This document shows, in pieces, positions 11,854-20,635 of a stretch of DNA of 64,000 nt (position 1 is the first letter of the stretch; every line of letters starts with the position of its first letter). Position numbers and translations under genes: made by a program. Origin of the DNA: CAYXAA01 sp964462985 (lineage in GTDB: Bacteria > Pseudomonadota > Alphaproteobacteria > Rhizobiales > Stappiaceae); NCBI GenBank assembly GCA_964462985.1, contig CAYXAA010000013.1:33813-97812 (forward strand), read 5' to 3'. Under the pieces are notes generated by a model. It made no database searches, was not told the DNA's origin, and saw only the letters and a list, made by a program, of their open reading frames with translations.

Positions 11854-12327
11854 CTAGGGCTGCTTCTCCAGCTTGTCGGCCAGGGCCAGCGACGCGCTGA
11901 TCAGCCGTTCCACGATGGTCTCCAGCGACCTCTGCTCCTCAGGGGACAGCGAACTGAACAACGTGTCGGAGAAGGCCAGAGCGTCGGGCACGAGCTTCTG
12001 GTAGACGTCGCGGCCAGCAGCGGTCAGGGCCAGAAAGCTTTCCCTGAGATCATCGGCGTTGGCGCTGCGCTCGATCAACCCCTTGGCTTCGAGCGCGGCA
12101 ACGGCGCGGCTAACCTTGGTCTTGTGCATGCGGCTGTGCGCGCCGACCTGTTTCGCCGTCATGCGCGGATACTGACCGAGCGTTGCCAGGACGCGCCATT
12201 CGGGATTGGCGATACCGAACCGACGTTCATAAAGTTTGGCGAGCGACTGGCTGACGATCTCGGCGAGGACGTTGAGACGATAAGGCAAAAACTCCTCGAG
12301 CGTCAGTTTCCGGTCGTCCTCTGCCAT
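11854..12327 (-). CDS. MarR-family transcriptional regulator
   Basis: A 157-residue winged-helix protein. The layout is that of MarR: an N-terminal dimerisation helix (PYRLNVLAEIVSQSLAKLYERRFG), the PEWRVLATLGQYP segment, the helix-turn-helix MTAKQVGAHSRMHKTKVSRAV, the wing GLIERSANADDLRESFLALTAAG, and a C-terminal helix pair. It is divergent from a small membrane protein gene across a 317-base gap holding two perfect inverted repeats that could be operators. The ligand is unknown; MarR proteins commonly sense phenolics or oxidants and repress their own gene and a divergent one. Confidence 0.9.
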   Translation of the reverse strand: MAEDDRKLTLEEFLPYRLNVLAEIVSQSLAKLYERRFGIANPEWRVLATLGQYPRMTAKQVGAHSRMHKTKVSRAVAALEAKGLIERSANADDLRESFLALTAAGRDVYQKLVPDALAFSDTLFSSLSPEEQRSLETIVERLISASLALADKLEKQP

Positions 12328-12644
12328 GCCACGCTTCTCCAGATCGGCGGTGCCTTGCCGGGGTCCTGTCGCCGTCCGGCGTTGGCCCGGACAGGCCCGC
12401 GGACCCTACCCGAAAGGCCGAGGACACACCGCCGCTTCCGGTGCAGACAGATCGATCTCGCACCATGCAGTCGGCCGACATTCGAATTCACGATCGCTTG
12501 CGATCGTGCGTCCTCTGGTGCGCCACCAGAAGGATTGGCCTGTCCCGGCCGGATCGGATAGAACCGGCGCGTTGAATTTGCTTCATCGTCAATATCTTGT
12601 CGACTCGTGAAGGTCACCGATCCAACCGCGGGAGGCACCGGCGC
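12328..12644. other. Divergent intergenic region (MarR gene / small membrane protein gene)
   Basis: The 317 bases contain no convincing gene. They hold two close inverted repeats: CACGATCGC-TT-GCGATCGTG at 12489-12508 and TCTGGTG-CGC-CACCAGA at 12514-12530. Both lie between the two divergent start codons and are annotated separately as candidate operators. Confidence 0.5.
12489..12530. promoter_or_regulatory. Two adjacent perfect inverted repeats, candidate regulator operators
   Basis: The first repeat has 9-base arms with a 2-base spacer (12489-12508). The second has 7-base arms with a 3-base spacer (12514-12530). MarR-type repressors bind palindromes of about this size, and the region is divergent to a MarR gene. 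Binding is inferred only from symmetry and position. Confidence 0.4.
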
Positions 12645-12992
12645 ATGTCCCAGCCCGACGACACCGCATCGTCGCAGAGCCCGACCCTGTTCTGGACCGT
12701 GCTGAGCCACATTCTGGTTCTGCCGCTTCTGGACTTCTTCCTGCCCGGCATCGTACGCGCTGTTGCCGCGCGCTTTGCGCTGCAGCCGGCGGATGGCGAT
12801 TTGCTTGTTGTCTTTGTCTTGGCGACCGTCGGCCTGCACGGGGTGTTGTGGCGTCAGGCGCGCCGCGAGGGCAAGCCGGGGCTTGCCGTCGCCGTCGCAG
12901 TTCTGCTTGTCCTCAGTCTCGCTGGCCTCGCCCTTTTCGGCGATGTCGCACCCGTGACCGTCGCGACCGTGTTGTTCGGGCAACTGACCTAA
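12645..12992 (+). CDS. Small membrane protein, function unknown
   Basis: The product is 115 residues with about three hydrophobic segments: FWTVLSHILVLPLLDFFLPG, LLVVFVLATVGLHGVL and LAVAVAVLLVLSLAGLALFG. A short charged loop (RQARREGKPG) lies between the second and third. The start at ATG 12645 (MSQPDDTASS) is preceded by GGGAGG; the longer frame adds an Arg-rich leader. It is divergent from the MarR gene and may be under its control. I do not recognise the family. Confidence 0.6.
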   Translation: MSQPDDTASSQSPTLFWTVLSHILVLPLLDFFLPGIVRAVAARFALQPADGDLLVVFVLATVGLHGVLWRQARREGKPGLAVAVAVLLVLSLAGLALFGDVAPVTVATVLFGQLT

Positions 12993-13162
12993 ATCTCCGA
13001 CGCTCATCGCCGCCGCCGAAGATCTGATCGAAAGTCCGCGGCTCGCCGCTTTGACGGTCCTGTGTCTGGCAGTGGCCGGTCAGCAAACCTATATCCCCAA
13101 GACATCAACGGCTGTCGGTCCGCACAAGATCGGCGTCGCCCATTCTCTCGACGGGAAAATCG

Positions 13163-13669
13163 ATGCGCCTCGTCCTTGCTGCCACTGCTGCCCTGCTTCT
13201 GTCGGCGGTCACCGCGACCGCTGCGGACGAGCCGGACCTGATCTTCAAGAAGTCGACGGTCTGGAAGTTTCTGACCCCGGACCACAAGCTCGCGACCTAT
13301 GCGGTCGACGATCCGATCGTCGAAGGCGTCGCCTGCCACTTTACGGTCCCGGAAAAGGGCGGCATATCCGGCTGGATAGGCGTCGCCGAAGAAGTATCGG
13401 ACGTCTCGCTTGCCTGCCGGCAGGTCGGCCCGATCTCCTTCAAGGAAAAGTTCGAGCAGGGCGAGGAAATATTCCGGCAGCGCCGCTCGCTTTTCTTCAA
13501 GAAGATGCGGATCGTTCGCGGCTGCGACACCAAGCGCAATGTGCTCGTCTATCTGGTCTATTCCGACAGACTGATCGAGGGCAGCCCGAAGAACTCCACC
13601 TCGTCGGTTCCCATCATGCCCTGGGGCGACCAGATGCCGCTGAAATGCGGCGATTTCCTGGACGACTGA
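13163..13669 (+). CDS. creA: CreA-family secreted protein
   Basis: The 168-residue product begins with a signal peptide (MRLVLAATAALLLSAVTATA, probable cleavage near residue 20) and continues with the CreA signature: DDPIVEGVACHFT, KGGISGWIGVAEEVSDVSLACRQVGPI, RRSLFFKKMRIVRGCDTKRNVLVYLVYSDRLIEGSP and SSVPIMPWG. CreA is a widespread periplasmic protein of unknown biochemical role; in E. coli it lies next to the CreBCD system. No creBCD genes are present here. The conserved cysteines suggest a disulfide. Confidence 0.92.
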   Translation: MRLVLAATAALLLSAVTATAADEPDLIFKKSTVWKFLTPDHKLATYAVDDPIVEGVACHFTVPEKGGISGWIGVAEEVSDVSLACRQVGPISFKEKFEQGEEIFRQRRSLFFKKMRIVRGCDTKRNVLVYLVYSDRLIEGSPKNSTSSVPIMPWGDQMPLKCGDFLDD

Positions 13670-13707
13670 ACGGCCCACTCGCGACTCGGGGCGTCCTGCA
13701 GAGAGTC

Positions 13708-14034
13708 CTAGTCTGTCTCGACCAGAGCCTGCTGCTGAGCCTCAACCGGGCAGAAATGGCGATGGAGCAGCGCCATGATCTCGCGGGCCGGGGCGCTGTC
13801 GAGCCGGTAGTAGATCGTGGTGCCGTCACGCCGGGTGGAGACGAGGCCCTGTGCCCGCAGCAGGGCAAGCTGTTGCGACACTGTCGGCATGCGCATGCCG
13901 GTCAATTCGGCGAGCCGTCCGACGCTGATCTCACCGTCGGCCATATTGCAGAGCAGCAGGAGCCGTGGTCCGGAGGCCAGCATCTTGAGGAAGGTGGCGG
14001 CGTCTTCCGCCTTCTCTTCGAGTGCGTTCAGCAT
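13708..14034 (-). CDS. ArsR-family repressor of the BigR/SqrR persulfide-sensing type
   Basis: The 108-residue winged-helix protein matches BigR/SqrR along its length: FLKMLASGPRLLLLCNMADGE, then SVGRLAELTGMRMPTVSQQLALLR (recognition helix), then the wing GLVSTRRDGTTIYYRL and the C-terminal helix ALLHRHFCP. Cysteines fall at residues 29 and 95, a spacing of 66. That is the spacing of the redox pair in SqrR (Cys41/Cys107) and BigR (Cys42/Cys108), which form a tetrasulfide link when sulfane sulfur rises and then leave DNA. The ATG at 14034 is chosen over a longer frame whose leader is unrelated. No sulfide-oxidation gene lies beside it. Confidence 0.85.
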   Translation of the reverse strand: MLNALEEKAEDAATFLKMLASGPRLLLLCNMADGEISVGRLAELTGMRMPTVSQQLALLRAQGLVSTRRDGTTIYYRLDSAPAREIMALLHRHFCPVEAQQQALVETD

Positions 14035-14304
14035 CGTTTCGTCATGGCCGGCGGCCGCCCTTCGTTCGTCCCCTGAGCGATCGGCGCGATCGGTCCTGCC
14101 TTCACCGCCGACGATCCGTCGATCGTCTCCGATATGGTGATCGGTCGCGGCGAAAGGAAGTCTCTGGAGCCGGTCAAAACGACGAATCCGGAGGCAGCGT
14201 TGCCGCGGCCACCGGACTGAATCGTGGTCAGGCTCGAGACTGTAGCCGGAATTAAGCCGAAGTTGAGGCGTCACCCCGGCGCGCGGAACGGGCGCTTGCG
14301 ATTG

Positions 14305-14508
14305 TCACCGGAGCCAGATGGAGCCGGGCAGACCGCCTTCGGTCTGACCGCAGTCGAGGCCGACGATCGCGCAGGTTCCGCGCATCGCGAGACGGTCGGT
14401 TGCCGGGACATCGGCGCTGCGCGCGGCCACCAGGATGAGAACGGGAGCAGCGAGCAGCAGTGGCAGCAGCATCGCACCCAGAACCATTTGCAGCACCTTG
14501 ATCATCAC
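14305..14508 (-). CDS. Possible small single-span membrane protein
   Basis: A 67-residue frame with one strong hydrophobic helix near the N-terminus (VLGAMLLPLLLAAPVLILVAA) and a short polar tail containing two cysteines (TCAIVGLDCGQ). A GGGGGA site precedes the ATG at a suitable distance, which favours a real gene. I do not recognise it. It lies on the same strand as the ArsR-type gene, 270 bases upstream of it. Confidence 0.4.
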   Translation of the reverse strand: MMIKVLQMVLGAMLLPLLLAAPVLILVAARSADVPATDRLAMRGTCAIVGLDCGQTEGGLPGSIWLR

Positions 14509-14746
14509 GTCCCCCGTAGCTCTTCTTCGACGATGAAGGCAGCCTAGCGGGAGTGCTCTGAACGCAGACGGAGCAAGGCCTTCAGCTGCCGTTCATCTTT
14601 ATGAACGGCCATCCGGCCGAAGACCTTGTTATGGATCACAGGTTGAGAGTGTCCTGGATCACACCACCGGCGATTGGAGGAACGCAGAGGACATCGCCGG
14701 CAACGGCAGGGGCGGCCGGGCGATGAGGCAGAATGCGCGAGGCTCG

Positions 14747-16432
14747 TCAGATCCTCGATGCGCCCGCGTTGGCGAGTGCCTTCCTCAGCGTGGCGTCGCG
14801 GCCGTAGATGTCGCGGCGGAAGTGGGTCGAGCCGTCCTTGTTCACCCAGGCAGTCAGGTAGGTCAGGTGGACCGGGATCGGCTCCTTCAGCTTGATGACC
14901 CGTCGCTGGCCTTCAGCGCGGGCCTGCTGGAGCGCCTCGAGGGTCCATCCGTCGCGCTGCAGCAGGACGGCGCCGAGCTCGAACGGGTTCTCGGCGCGGA
15001 TGCAGCCGTGGCTGAAGTCGCGCTGCGCCCGCGAGAACAGCGATTTCGACGGCGTGTCGTGGATGTAGATATTGAACGGGTTGGGGAACATGAACTTGAT
15101 GCGTCCGAGCGCGTTGCCGTCGCCCGGGTCCTGGCGCAGCGTGAAGGGAAAATTGCCTGGGCCATAGGCGTTCCAGTTGATCGCCGTCGGGGACACTTCG
15201 TTATTCCCGGAAAACACCCGCATGCCTTTGCCCGAGAGCGCAGCCGGATTGCGCTTGAGCTGCGGCAGATATTCCTTGGTCGCGATCGACACCGGCACGG
15301 TCCAGTACGGATTGACCTCGGCGTAGGTGATCGTGTCGGAGAACACCGGCGTCGCGTGGTAGGGTTTGCCGACGACGACCCGCGTCGTGTGGACGGTGCG
15401 GTCGTTCTCCACCACTTTGAGGTTCTGGTCGGCGAGGTTGACGAAGACGTAACGCTCGCCGAGGTCGTCCGGCATCCAGCGCCGCCGCTCCATGTTGAGC
15501 GCCATCTGCTCGATGCGAACCTCAATCGGCACGTTGAGCTCTTCGAGGGTGTTCTTTCCGATGACGCCGTCCGGTTCGAGGCCGTGATACTCCTGGAACC
15601 GCTTGACGGCCTCGATCAGCGCGCCGTCATAGACGTCGCCGCTGTGACTTTCCGGGGTAAGAAGATCTTCCTCGGCGAGGCGCTTGCGCAGCGTCCCGAG
15701 CCGGGGATCGGTCATGCCCGGCTTCAGCACCTCGCCTGCGGGCACCGGCGTAAAGCCGCCGGCCGCGGCCTTGGCCCGGTAATCGGCGAGCCGGGCCTTG
15801 AGCCGGGTGTAGTTTGGCGTGTTGGGAGCGAGCCCTTCCAGGAAGGAGTCGAAATTCTCGACTTCCTCGACGGTCGCGAGCAGGGCGCCTGGCGGCGGAA
15901 TCTCCGGGAAGATGTGCAGCGCCTTGTTGACCTCGTGCGGCCTGACCCGGCCGGCGGCGAGGTGGCTGGCATACTGGATGAACGTCTTGGAGAGGTCGAC
16001 GTCGAGGCGGGCGAGATCCTCCACGCCCGTCGCCGTGGCGGCGAGCTTGGCAAGCACATCTGCTCGGTAATCGTCCGGGTTGAGCGCGTGAGCGTCGACA
16101 TCGGCGAGCCGGGCGAGCAGCGTCTCGCCGAACGGGTTCAGTCCGCTGTTGGTCAGCCACAGCGGCTGGAACCTGCGCGCCTCGTAGAAATCGAGCACGC
16201 CGAGGATCGGCTCGTCCACGCTGCCGGCGTTGACGCTGGCGTCGAGCAGCAGGCTGTCGTCACTGGCGAGGCGGACGGCGATGGCGAAGGCGAGTGGATC
16301 GGTCGGGAACAGTTCGGACGGGGAGGGGGCGGTCTGCGCCGGCGGTGCCGCAGACGTGGTCTGCGCCACTGTGCTGCCGGACCCGGTCATCAATGCAGCC
16401 GCCAAAAGCGCGGCCATCGTCGCACGTCGCAT
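14747..16432 (-). CDS. Periplasmic L,D-transpeptidase (YcbB/LdtD type)
   Basis: The 561-residue enzyme forms 3-3 cross-links in peptidoglycan. A signal peptide (MRRATMAALLAAALMTGSGSTVAQ) is followed by a long N-terminal scaffold domain, a peptidoglycan-binding (PGB1) segment at about residues 270-310 (YDGALIEAVKRFQEYHGLEPDGVIG), and the YkuD catalytic domain. The catalytic His and Cys are visible in IYIHDTPSKSLF and RDFSHGCIRAENP. The ATG at 16432 is preceded by GGGGGAGGGG; an upstream in-frame TTG is less likely. It is divergent from cysS. Confidence 0.93.
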   Translation of the reverse strand: MRRATMAALLAAALMTGSGSTVAQTTSAAPPAQTAPSPSELFPTDPLAFAIAVRLASDDSLLLDASVNAGSVDEPILGVLDFYEARRFQPLWLTNSGLNPFGETLLARLADVDAHALNPDDYRADVLAKLAATATGVEDLARLDVDLSKTFIQYASHLAAGRVRPHEVNKALHIFPEIPPPGALLATVEEVENFDSFLEGLAPNTPNYTRLKARLADYRAKAAAGGFTPVPAGEVLKPGMTDPRLGTLRKRLAEEDLLTPESHSGDVYDGALIEAVKRFQEYHGLEPDGVIGKNTLEELNVPIEVRIEQMALNMERRRWMPDDLGERYVFVNLADQNLKVVENDRTVHTTRVVVGKPYHATPVFSDTITYAEVNPYWTVPVSIATKEYLPQLKRNPAALSGKGMRVFSGNNEVSPTAINWNAYGPGNFPFTLRQDPGDGNALGRIKFMFPNPFNIYIHDTPSKSLFSRAQRDFSHGCIRAENPFELGAVLLQRDGWTLEALQQARAEGQRRVIKLKEPIPVHLTYLTAWVNKDGSTHFRRDIYGRDATLRKALANAGASRI

Positions 16433-16812
16433 CTGCCCCTCCCCCAAGGGAATCAACGTGAGGAAAGGCTACAGGAGTTGCGACCGTGAGGCGAGAGCGC
16501 GTCGTGGGGAAGCGGTCGGCTCGAGCGGATCAGCTCGCGCCGGAAGCCGTTTCCTGCACCGGCAGACGATGTTGGGCTTGACCGGCCGCGTCAAACCGGT
16601 CACAAGCTATTGCCATGACCACGGCCGCACGGACGATTTTTTCGATCATCCTCATTTGCAGCTAGCGACATCGCTGGCTGTGGCCGTTCCCCTCGTGCTT
16701 AGACGCTCCTGAGACGGACGCCCCGGCCAGCCGGCTGAAGCGGCCGTTGCCGCTCTGCCATTCCAAACCGAAACCGGGCAAGTCCCGGGCTGGCGCCAGG
16801 AGACGGATGCGC
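16433..16812. other. Divergent intergenic region between the L,D-transpeptidase gene and cysS
   Basis: No gene is seen in these bases. They must hold the promoters of both divergent genes. A TTGACC element at about 16577 on the plus strand and an AT-rich patch near 16635 (gacgattttttcgatc) are visible, but I cannot fix a full promoter. Confidence 0.4.
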
Positions 16813-18270
16813 ATGAGCGAAGACAAGCCCGGCTTCAAGGGCCTCAAGCTCACCAACACGCTGACGCGCGCGAAGGAGGACTTCGTGCCGATCGACCCGG
16901 CCAACGTGCGTATGTACGTCTGCGGGCCGACGGTCTACGACTTCGCCCACATTGGCAACGCCCGGCCGGTGATCGTCTTCGACGTGCTCTACCGGCTGTT
17001 GCGCCACCTCTACGGCGAAGACCACGTCACCTACGTGCGCAACATCACCGATGTCGACGACAAGATCAACGCAAGGGCGCTGCGCGACTTCGGGCCGGAT
17101 ATCACGGCCGGCCGGCTGACGCTCAATGAGGCGATCGCGCAGGTCACGGAAAAGACCGCCGCGCAATTCCATGCCGACGTCGCGGCGCTCGGCTGCCTGC
17201 CGCCTGACATCGAGCCGCGTGCGACCGCGCATATTTCCGGCATGGTCGAGATGATCCACACCTTGATCGACCGGGGGCATGCCTATGTCGCCGGCGGCGA
17301 GGTGCTGTTCGACGTCGGCTCGATGCCGGACTATGGCCGGCTCTCGAAGCGCAATCTCGAGGAGCAGCAGGCCGGTGCCCGCGTTGCCGTCGAGGCGCAC
17401 AAGAAGAACCCGGCCGACTTCGTCCTGTGGAAGCTCTCCTCCAAGGACGAGCCCGGCTGGAGCAGCCCGTGGGGCAGGGGACGTCCCGGCTGGCATATCG
17501 AATGCTCTGTGATGAGCGCCGCGCATCTCGGCCCGACCTTCGACATCCACGGCGGCGGTCTCGACCTCATCTTTCCGCACCACGAGAACGAGATCGCCCA
17601 GTCCCGCTGCGCCCACGGCACCCCGGTAATGGCCAACTACTGGCTGCACAACGGCTTCGTTCAGGTCGAAGGGCGGAAGATGTCGAAGTCGGAGGGCAAC
17701 TTCGTCACGATTCACGACCTGCTGCACACCGAGACCTTCGGTGGCCGGAAATGGCCGGGCGAGGTGTTGCGGCTGGCGATGCTGATGACGCATTACCGCG
17801 AGCCGATAGATTTTTCGGTGAAGCGGCTGGAGGAGGCGGAGAACACGCTCGATGGCTGGTACCGGGCCGTCGGGGATGCCACGCCGGCCGGCAGGATTTC
17901 TGCGGAGGTGGCGGACGCTCTGCTGGACGACCTCAACACCACAGCCGCCATCGCCGCTTTGCACGATCTTCGTGCCGAGGCGGCAAAGGGCAGCGCGGAA
18001 GCCGGGGCGAGCCTGAAGGCAAGCGCAGCCCTGATGGGGCTTCTCGGAGTCTCGTCGTACGAATGGTTCTCCGGCACGGTCGTCGGCGCAGCGGTCGACA
18101 AGGGTGCGGTGGAGGCGCGGATCGCCGACCGTCTCGCCTTCATCCGGGAAAAGAATTGGTCCGAAGCCGACCGCATCCGCGACGAGCTTCTGGCGCAAGG
18201 TATTCAGCTCAAGGACGGCAAGCACCCCGAATCCGGCGAGCGTGTGACGACCTGGGAGGTGAAACGATGA
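16813..18270 (+). CDS. cysS: Cysteinyl-tRNA synthetase
   Basis: Class I synthetase charging tRNA-Cys. The 485-residue product has the zinc-ligand Cys plus HIGH-type signature [19 protein letters not shown], the HHENEIAQS zinc segment, and the KMSKS loop [11 protein letters not shown]. The C-terminal helical anticodon-binding part ends with [20 protein letters not shown]. Two in-frame ATGs (16807 and 16813) follow an AGGAG site at spacings of 4 and 10 bases, so the start is uncertain by two codons. Confidence 0.96.
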   Translation: MSEDKPGFKGLKLTNTLTRAKEDFVPIDPANVRMYVCGPTVYDFAHIGNARPVIVFDVLYRLLRHLYGEDHVTYVRNITDVDDKINARALRDFGPDITAGRLTLNEAIAQVTEKTAAQFHADVAALGCLPPDIEPRATAHISGMVEMIHTLIDRGHAYVAGGEVLFDVGSMPDYGRLSKRNLEEQQAGARVAVEAHKKNPADFVLWKLSSKDEPGWSSPWGRGRPGWHIECSVMSAAHLGPTFDIHGGGLDLIFPHHENEIAQSRCAHGTPVMANYWLHNGFVQVEGRKMSKSEGNFVTIHDLLHTETFGGRKWPGEVLRLAMLMTHYREPIDFSVKRLEEAENTLDGWYRAVGDATPAGRISAEVADALLDDLNTTAAIAALHDLRAEAAKGSAEAGASLKASAALMGLLGVSSYEWFSGTVVGAAVDKGAVEARIADRLAFIREKNWSEADRIRDELLAQGIQLKDGKHPESGERVTTWEVKR

Positions 18271-18300
18271 GCTCGGAGGGGACCCTGTGACACCCCATGG

Positions 18301-18435
18301 CTCCCTCTCCTCTCCGGGGGAGATGTTACCCGTAGGCGCGACGGAGGGGGGTAAACCCTCTCGACGCGCTCGGCCCATGCGGCTGCCACTCCGCGACGCA
18401 CCCCCCTCTGTCGGCTGCGCCACCGCGCGGGAGAT
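18301..18435. repeat. Imperfect inverted-repeat element between cysS and the GFA-type gene
   Basis: The segment has arms gcgcgacggaggggggt (18336-18352) and, inverted, acccccctctgtcggctgcgc (18400-18420), a near match apart from a four-base insertion. A smaller hairpin, tctccgggggaga, lies at its left end (about 18311-18323). The poly-G/poly-C arms and the lack of coding content resemble dispersed palindromic intergenic elements of rhizobial genomes. Copies elsewhere cannot be checked from this window. Confidence 0.45.
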
Positions 18436-18441
18436 CAGGTC

Positions 18442-18942
18442 ATGACCACGCCTGTTTATACTGGCGGCTGCCAGTGCGGCGCCGTGCGGTTTCGTGTCGA
18501 AGGGAGGCTCGGCGCTGCCTCGATCTGCCATTGCCGCATGTGCCAGAAGGCGTTCGGCGGGTTCTTCGCCCCGCTCGTGTCGGTGCGGAGCGCCGCTCTG
18601 ACCTGGACGCGCGGCGAGCCGGCGCGGTTCCAGAGTTCCAACCACGTCAAGCGCGGGTTCTGCGCCGCATGCGGCACGCCGCTTACCTATGAGGCGCCGG
18701 ACGGTGTGGCGCTGGCGATCGGCGCCTTTGACCATCCGGAGGGGGTGGTGCCGACGGTCCAGTACGGCATCGAGGGAAAGCTGCCTTACGTCGACCGTCT
18801 CGATGCCCTGCCGGGAACCCGGACCGAGGACGACGTCGAGGCGGCGGATTTCATCGCCTCGATCGTCTCCCACCAGCATCCCGACCATGACACCGAGACT
18901 TGGCCGCCCGCCGGCGGCGCCCTGAAGGAACAAGATCAATGA
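18442..18942 (+). CDS. GFA-domain (CENP-V/GFA family) zinc protein
   Basis: A 166-residue protein of the glutathione-dependent formaldehyde-activating (GFA, PF04828) family. The zinc-binding cysteines show the family pattern: GGCQCGAVRFRVEG, ICHCRMCQKAFGG and FCAACGTPLTYE. The first characterised member was proposed to join glutathione and formaldehyde, but that role is disputed and most members are of unknown function. It shares a 4-base ATGA overlap with cimA and probably forms an operon with it. A second GFA protein is encoded within the urease locus at 57274-57768. Confidence 0.88.
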   Translation: MTTPVYTGGCQCGAVRFRVEGRLGAASICHCRMCQKAFGGFFAPLVSVRSAALTWTRGEPARFQSSNHVKRGFCAACGTPLTYEAPDGVALAIGAFDHPEGVVPTVQYGIEGKLPYVDRLDALPGTRTEDDVEAADFIASIVSHQHPDHDTETWPPAGGALKEQDQ

Positions 18943-20531
18943 CCAGGGAACGCCTCTACCTCTACGACACCACCCTGAGAGACGGTGCCCAGACCAACGG
19001 GATCGACTTCTCGCTCGAGGAGAAGATCGCGGTCGCCGCGCTGCTCGACCGGCTCGGCGTCGATTATGTCGAGGGCGGCTACCCCGGTGCCAATCCGACC
19101 GACACGGCATTCTTCTCCGAAAAGCGCACCCGGAACGCGGCCTTTTCCGCCTTCGGTATGACCAAGCGGGCCGGGCGCTCGGTTGCCAACGATCCTGGGC
19201 TGCAGACCCTGTTGTCGGCCTCCGCCGATGCGATCTGCTTCGTCGCCAAGAGTTGGGACTATCACGTCCGCGTTGCGCTGGAGACGACCAATGAGGAGAA
19301 CCTCGCCTCGATTCGCGACAGTGTGACGGCCGCAATCGGCTCCGGGCGCGAGGCGATGGTCGACTGCGAGCATTTCTTCGACGGCTACAAGGCGAATCCG
19401 GCTTATGCGCTCGCCTGCGCTCGGGCCGCCTATGAATCCGGCGCCCGCTGGATCGTGCTGTGCGATACCAATGGCGGCACGCTGCCGGAGGAGATCCGCG
19501 CCATCGTCAGGCGCGTCACGGAGGTGGTACCCGGTGACCGCCTCGGCATCCACGCACACGACGACACCGGACAGGCGGTCGCCAATTCGCTCGCCGCGGT
19601 CGAGGCCGGAGTGCGCCAGATCCAGGGCACGCTGAACGGCATCGGCGAGCGCTGCGGCAATGCTAATCTGGTGACGCTGATCGCGACCTTGATGCTGAAG
19701 CCGGCCTATGCCGACCGGTTCGAGACGGGCGTGACCGAGGAGGCCCTGCGGGATCTGACGGGAATTTCAAGGGCTTTCGACGAAATTCTCAACCGCACGC
19801 CGGATGTCCACGCCCCCTATGTCGGCGAGAGTGCCTTCGCCACCAAGGCTGGCATTCACGCCTCGGCGCTCCTGAAGGAACCGCAGACCTATGAGCACGT
19901 GCCGCCGGAAAGCGTCGGCAACCGCCGCCGGGTGCTGGTCTCCGACCAGGCCGGAAAGTCCAACCTGATCGGTGAGTTGACGCGGCTCGGTGTCAGTGTC
20001 GACAAGAAGGACCCGCGGCTCGATGCCCTGCTTGCGGACGTCAAGGAGCGCGAGGCGATCGGCTATTCTTACGAGGCGGCCGACGCCTCGTTCGAACTGC
20101 TCGCCCGCCGTCGCCTCGGCAGCGTGCCGCACTACTTCGACGTAAAATCGTTTCGCGTCATGGTCGAACGCCGCTTCAATGCGATCGGCGATCTCGTCAC
20201 CGTGTCTGAGGCGGTGGTTAAGGTGTCGATCGATGGCAAGGAACGCATGTCCGTTGCCGAGGGAAACGGACCTGTCAACGCGCTCGACCTGGCGCTGCGG
20301 AAGGATCTGGGCCGCTACCAGGCGGTGATCGATGAGATGGAACTGATCGACTTCAAGGTCCGCATTCTGAACGGCGGCTCCGACGCGGTCACGCGCGTGC
20401 TGATCGAAAGTCACAACACCCGGACCCACAAGCGCTGGTTCACCGTCGGCGTGTCGAGCAACATCGTCGACGCCTCGTTCCAGGCGCTGGTCGACGCCCA
20501 CACGTACACGCTGCTCAAGGCGGAAGTGTAA
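18939..20531 (+). CDS. cimA: (R)-citramalate synthase
   Basis: Condenses pyruvate and acetyl-CoA to citramalate, a threonine-independent entry to isoleucine. The 530-residue protein has the DRE-TIM barrel signature YLYDTTLRDGAQTNG, the metal-site HAHDDTGQAVANS, GTLNGIGERCGNANL, and a C-terminal LeuA-type allosteric domain. The CimA subclass rather than 2-isopropylmalate synthase is indicated by segments such as DCEHFFDGYKANP and LCDTNGGTLPEEI. The ATG overlaps the stop of the GFA-type gene. Confidence 0.93.
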   Translation: MTRERLYLYDTTLRDGAQTNGIDFSLEEKIAVAALLDRLGVDYVEGGYPGANPTDTAFFSEKRTRNAAFSAFGMTKRAGRSVANDPGLQTLLSASADAICFVAKSWDYHVRVALETTNEENLASIRDSVTAAIGSGREAMVDCEHFFDGYKANPAYALACARAAYESGARWIVLCDTNGGTLPEEIRAIVRRVTEVVPGDRLGIHAHDDTGQAVANSLAAVEAGVRQIQGTLNGIGERCGNANLVTLIATLMLKPAYADRFETGVTEEALRDLTGISRAFDEILNRTPDVHAPYVGESAFATKAGIHASALLKEPQTYEHVPPESVGNRRRVLVSDQAGKSNLIGELTRLGVSVDKKDPRLDALLADVKEREAIGYSYEAADASFELLARRRLGSVPHYFDVKSFRVMVERRFNAIGDLVTVSEAVVKVSIDGKERMSVAEGNGPVNALDLALRKDLGRYQAVIDEMELIDFKVRILNGGSDAVTRVLIESHNTRTHKRWFTVGVSSNIVDASFQALVDAHTYTLLKAEV

Positions 20532-20599
20532 GGCAGAGCAACCCGTGCCCTGCCAGAGGCAGACGAGTTGCTCCAGCGCTTTGGCAGTGGCCGGCTCCT

Positions 20600-20629
20600 G
20601 GACGTTCAATCGATTGCGATCGAACGTCC
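20600..20629. terminator. Stem-loop between convergent cimA and LOG-family gene
   Basis: Arms ggacgttc (20600-20607) and gaacgtcc (20622-20629) form an 8-bp stem. One A/C mismatch and a further 4-bp stem (atcg/cgat) continue it to a 4-base loop. Its place between two convergent stops suggests a two-way terminator, but neither side has a clear T-run. Confidence 0.4.
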
Positions 20630-20635
20630 GCCGAT

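Noticed and set aside
14723..16489. 588-codon open frame on the plus strand
   Set aside because: It is the antisense of the L,D-transpeptidase gene, whose catalytic SHGC motif is on the minus strand.
16699..19335. 878-codon open frame on the minus strand
   Set aside because: It is antisense to cysS, the GFA gene and the start of cimA, all with strong family motifs; its product is Arg/Gly-rich without domain features, as expected of a shadow frame in high-GC DNA.
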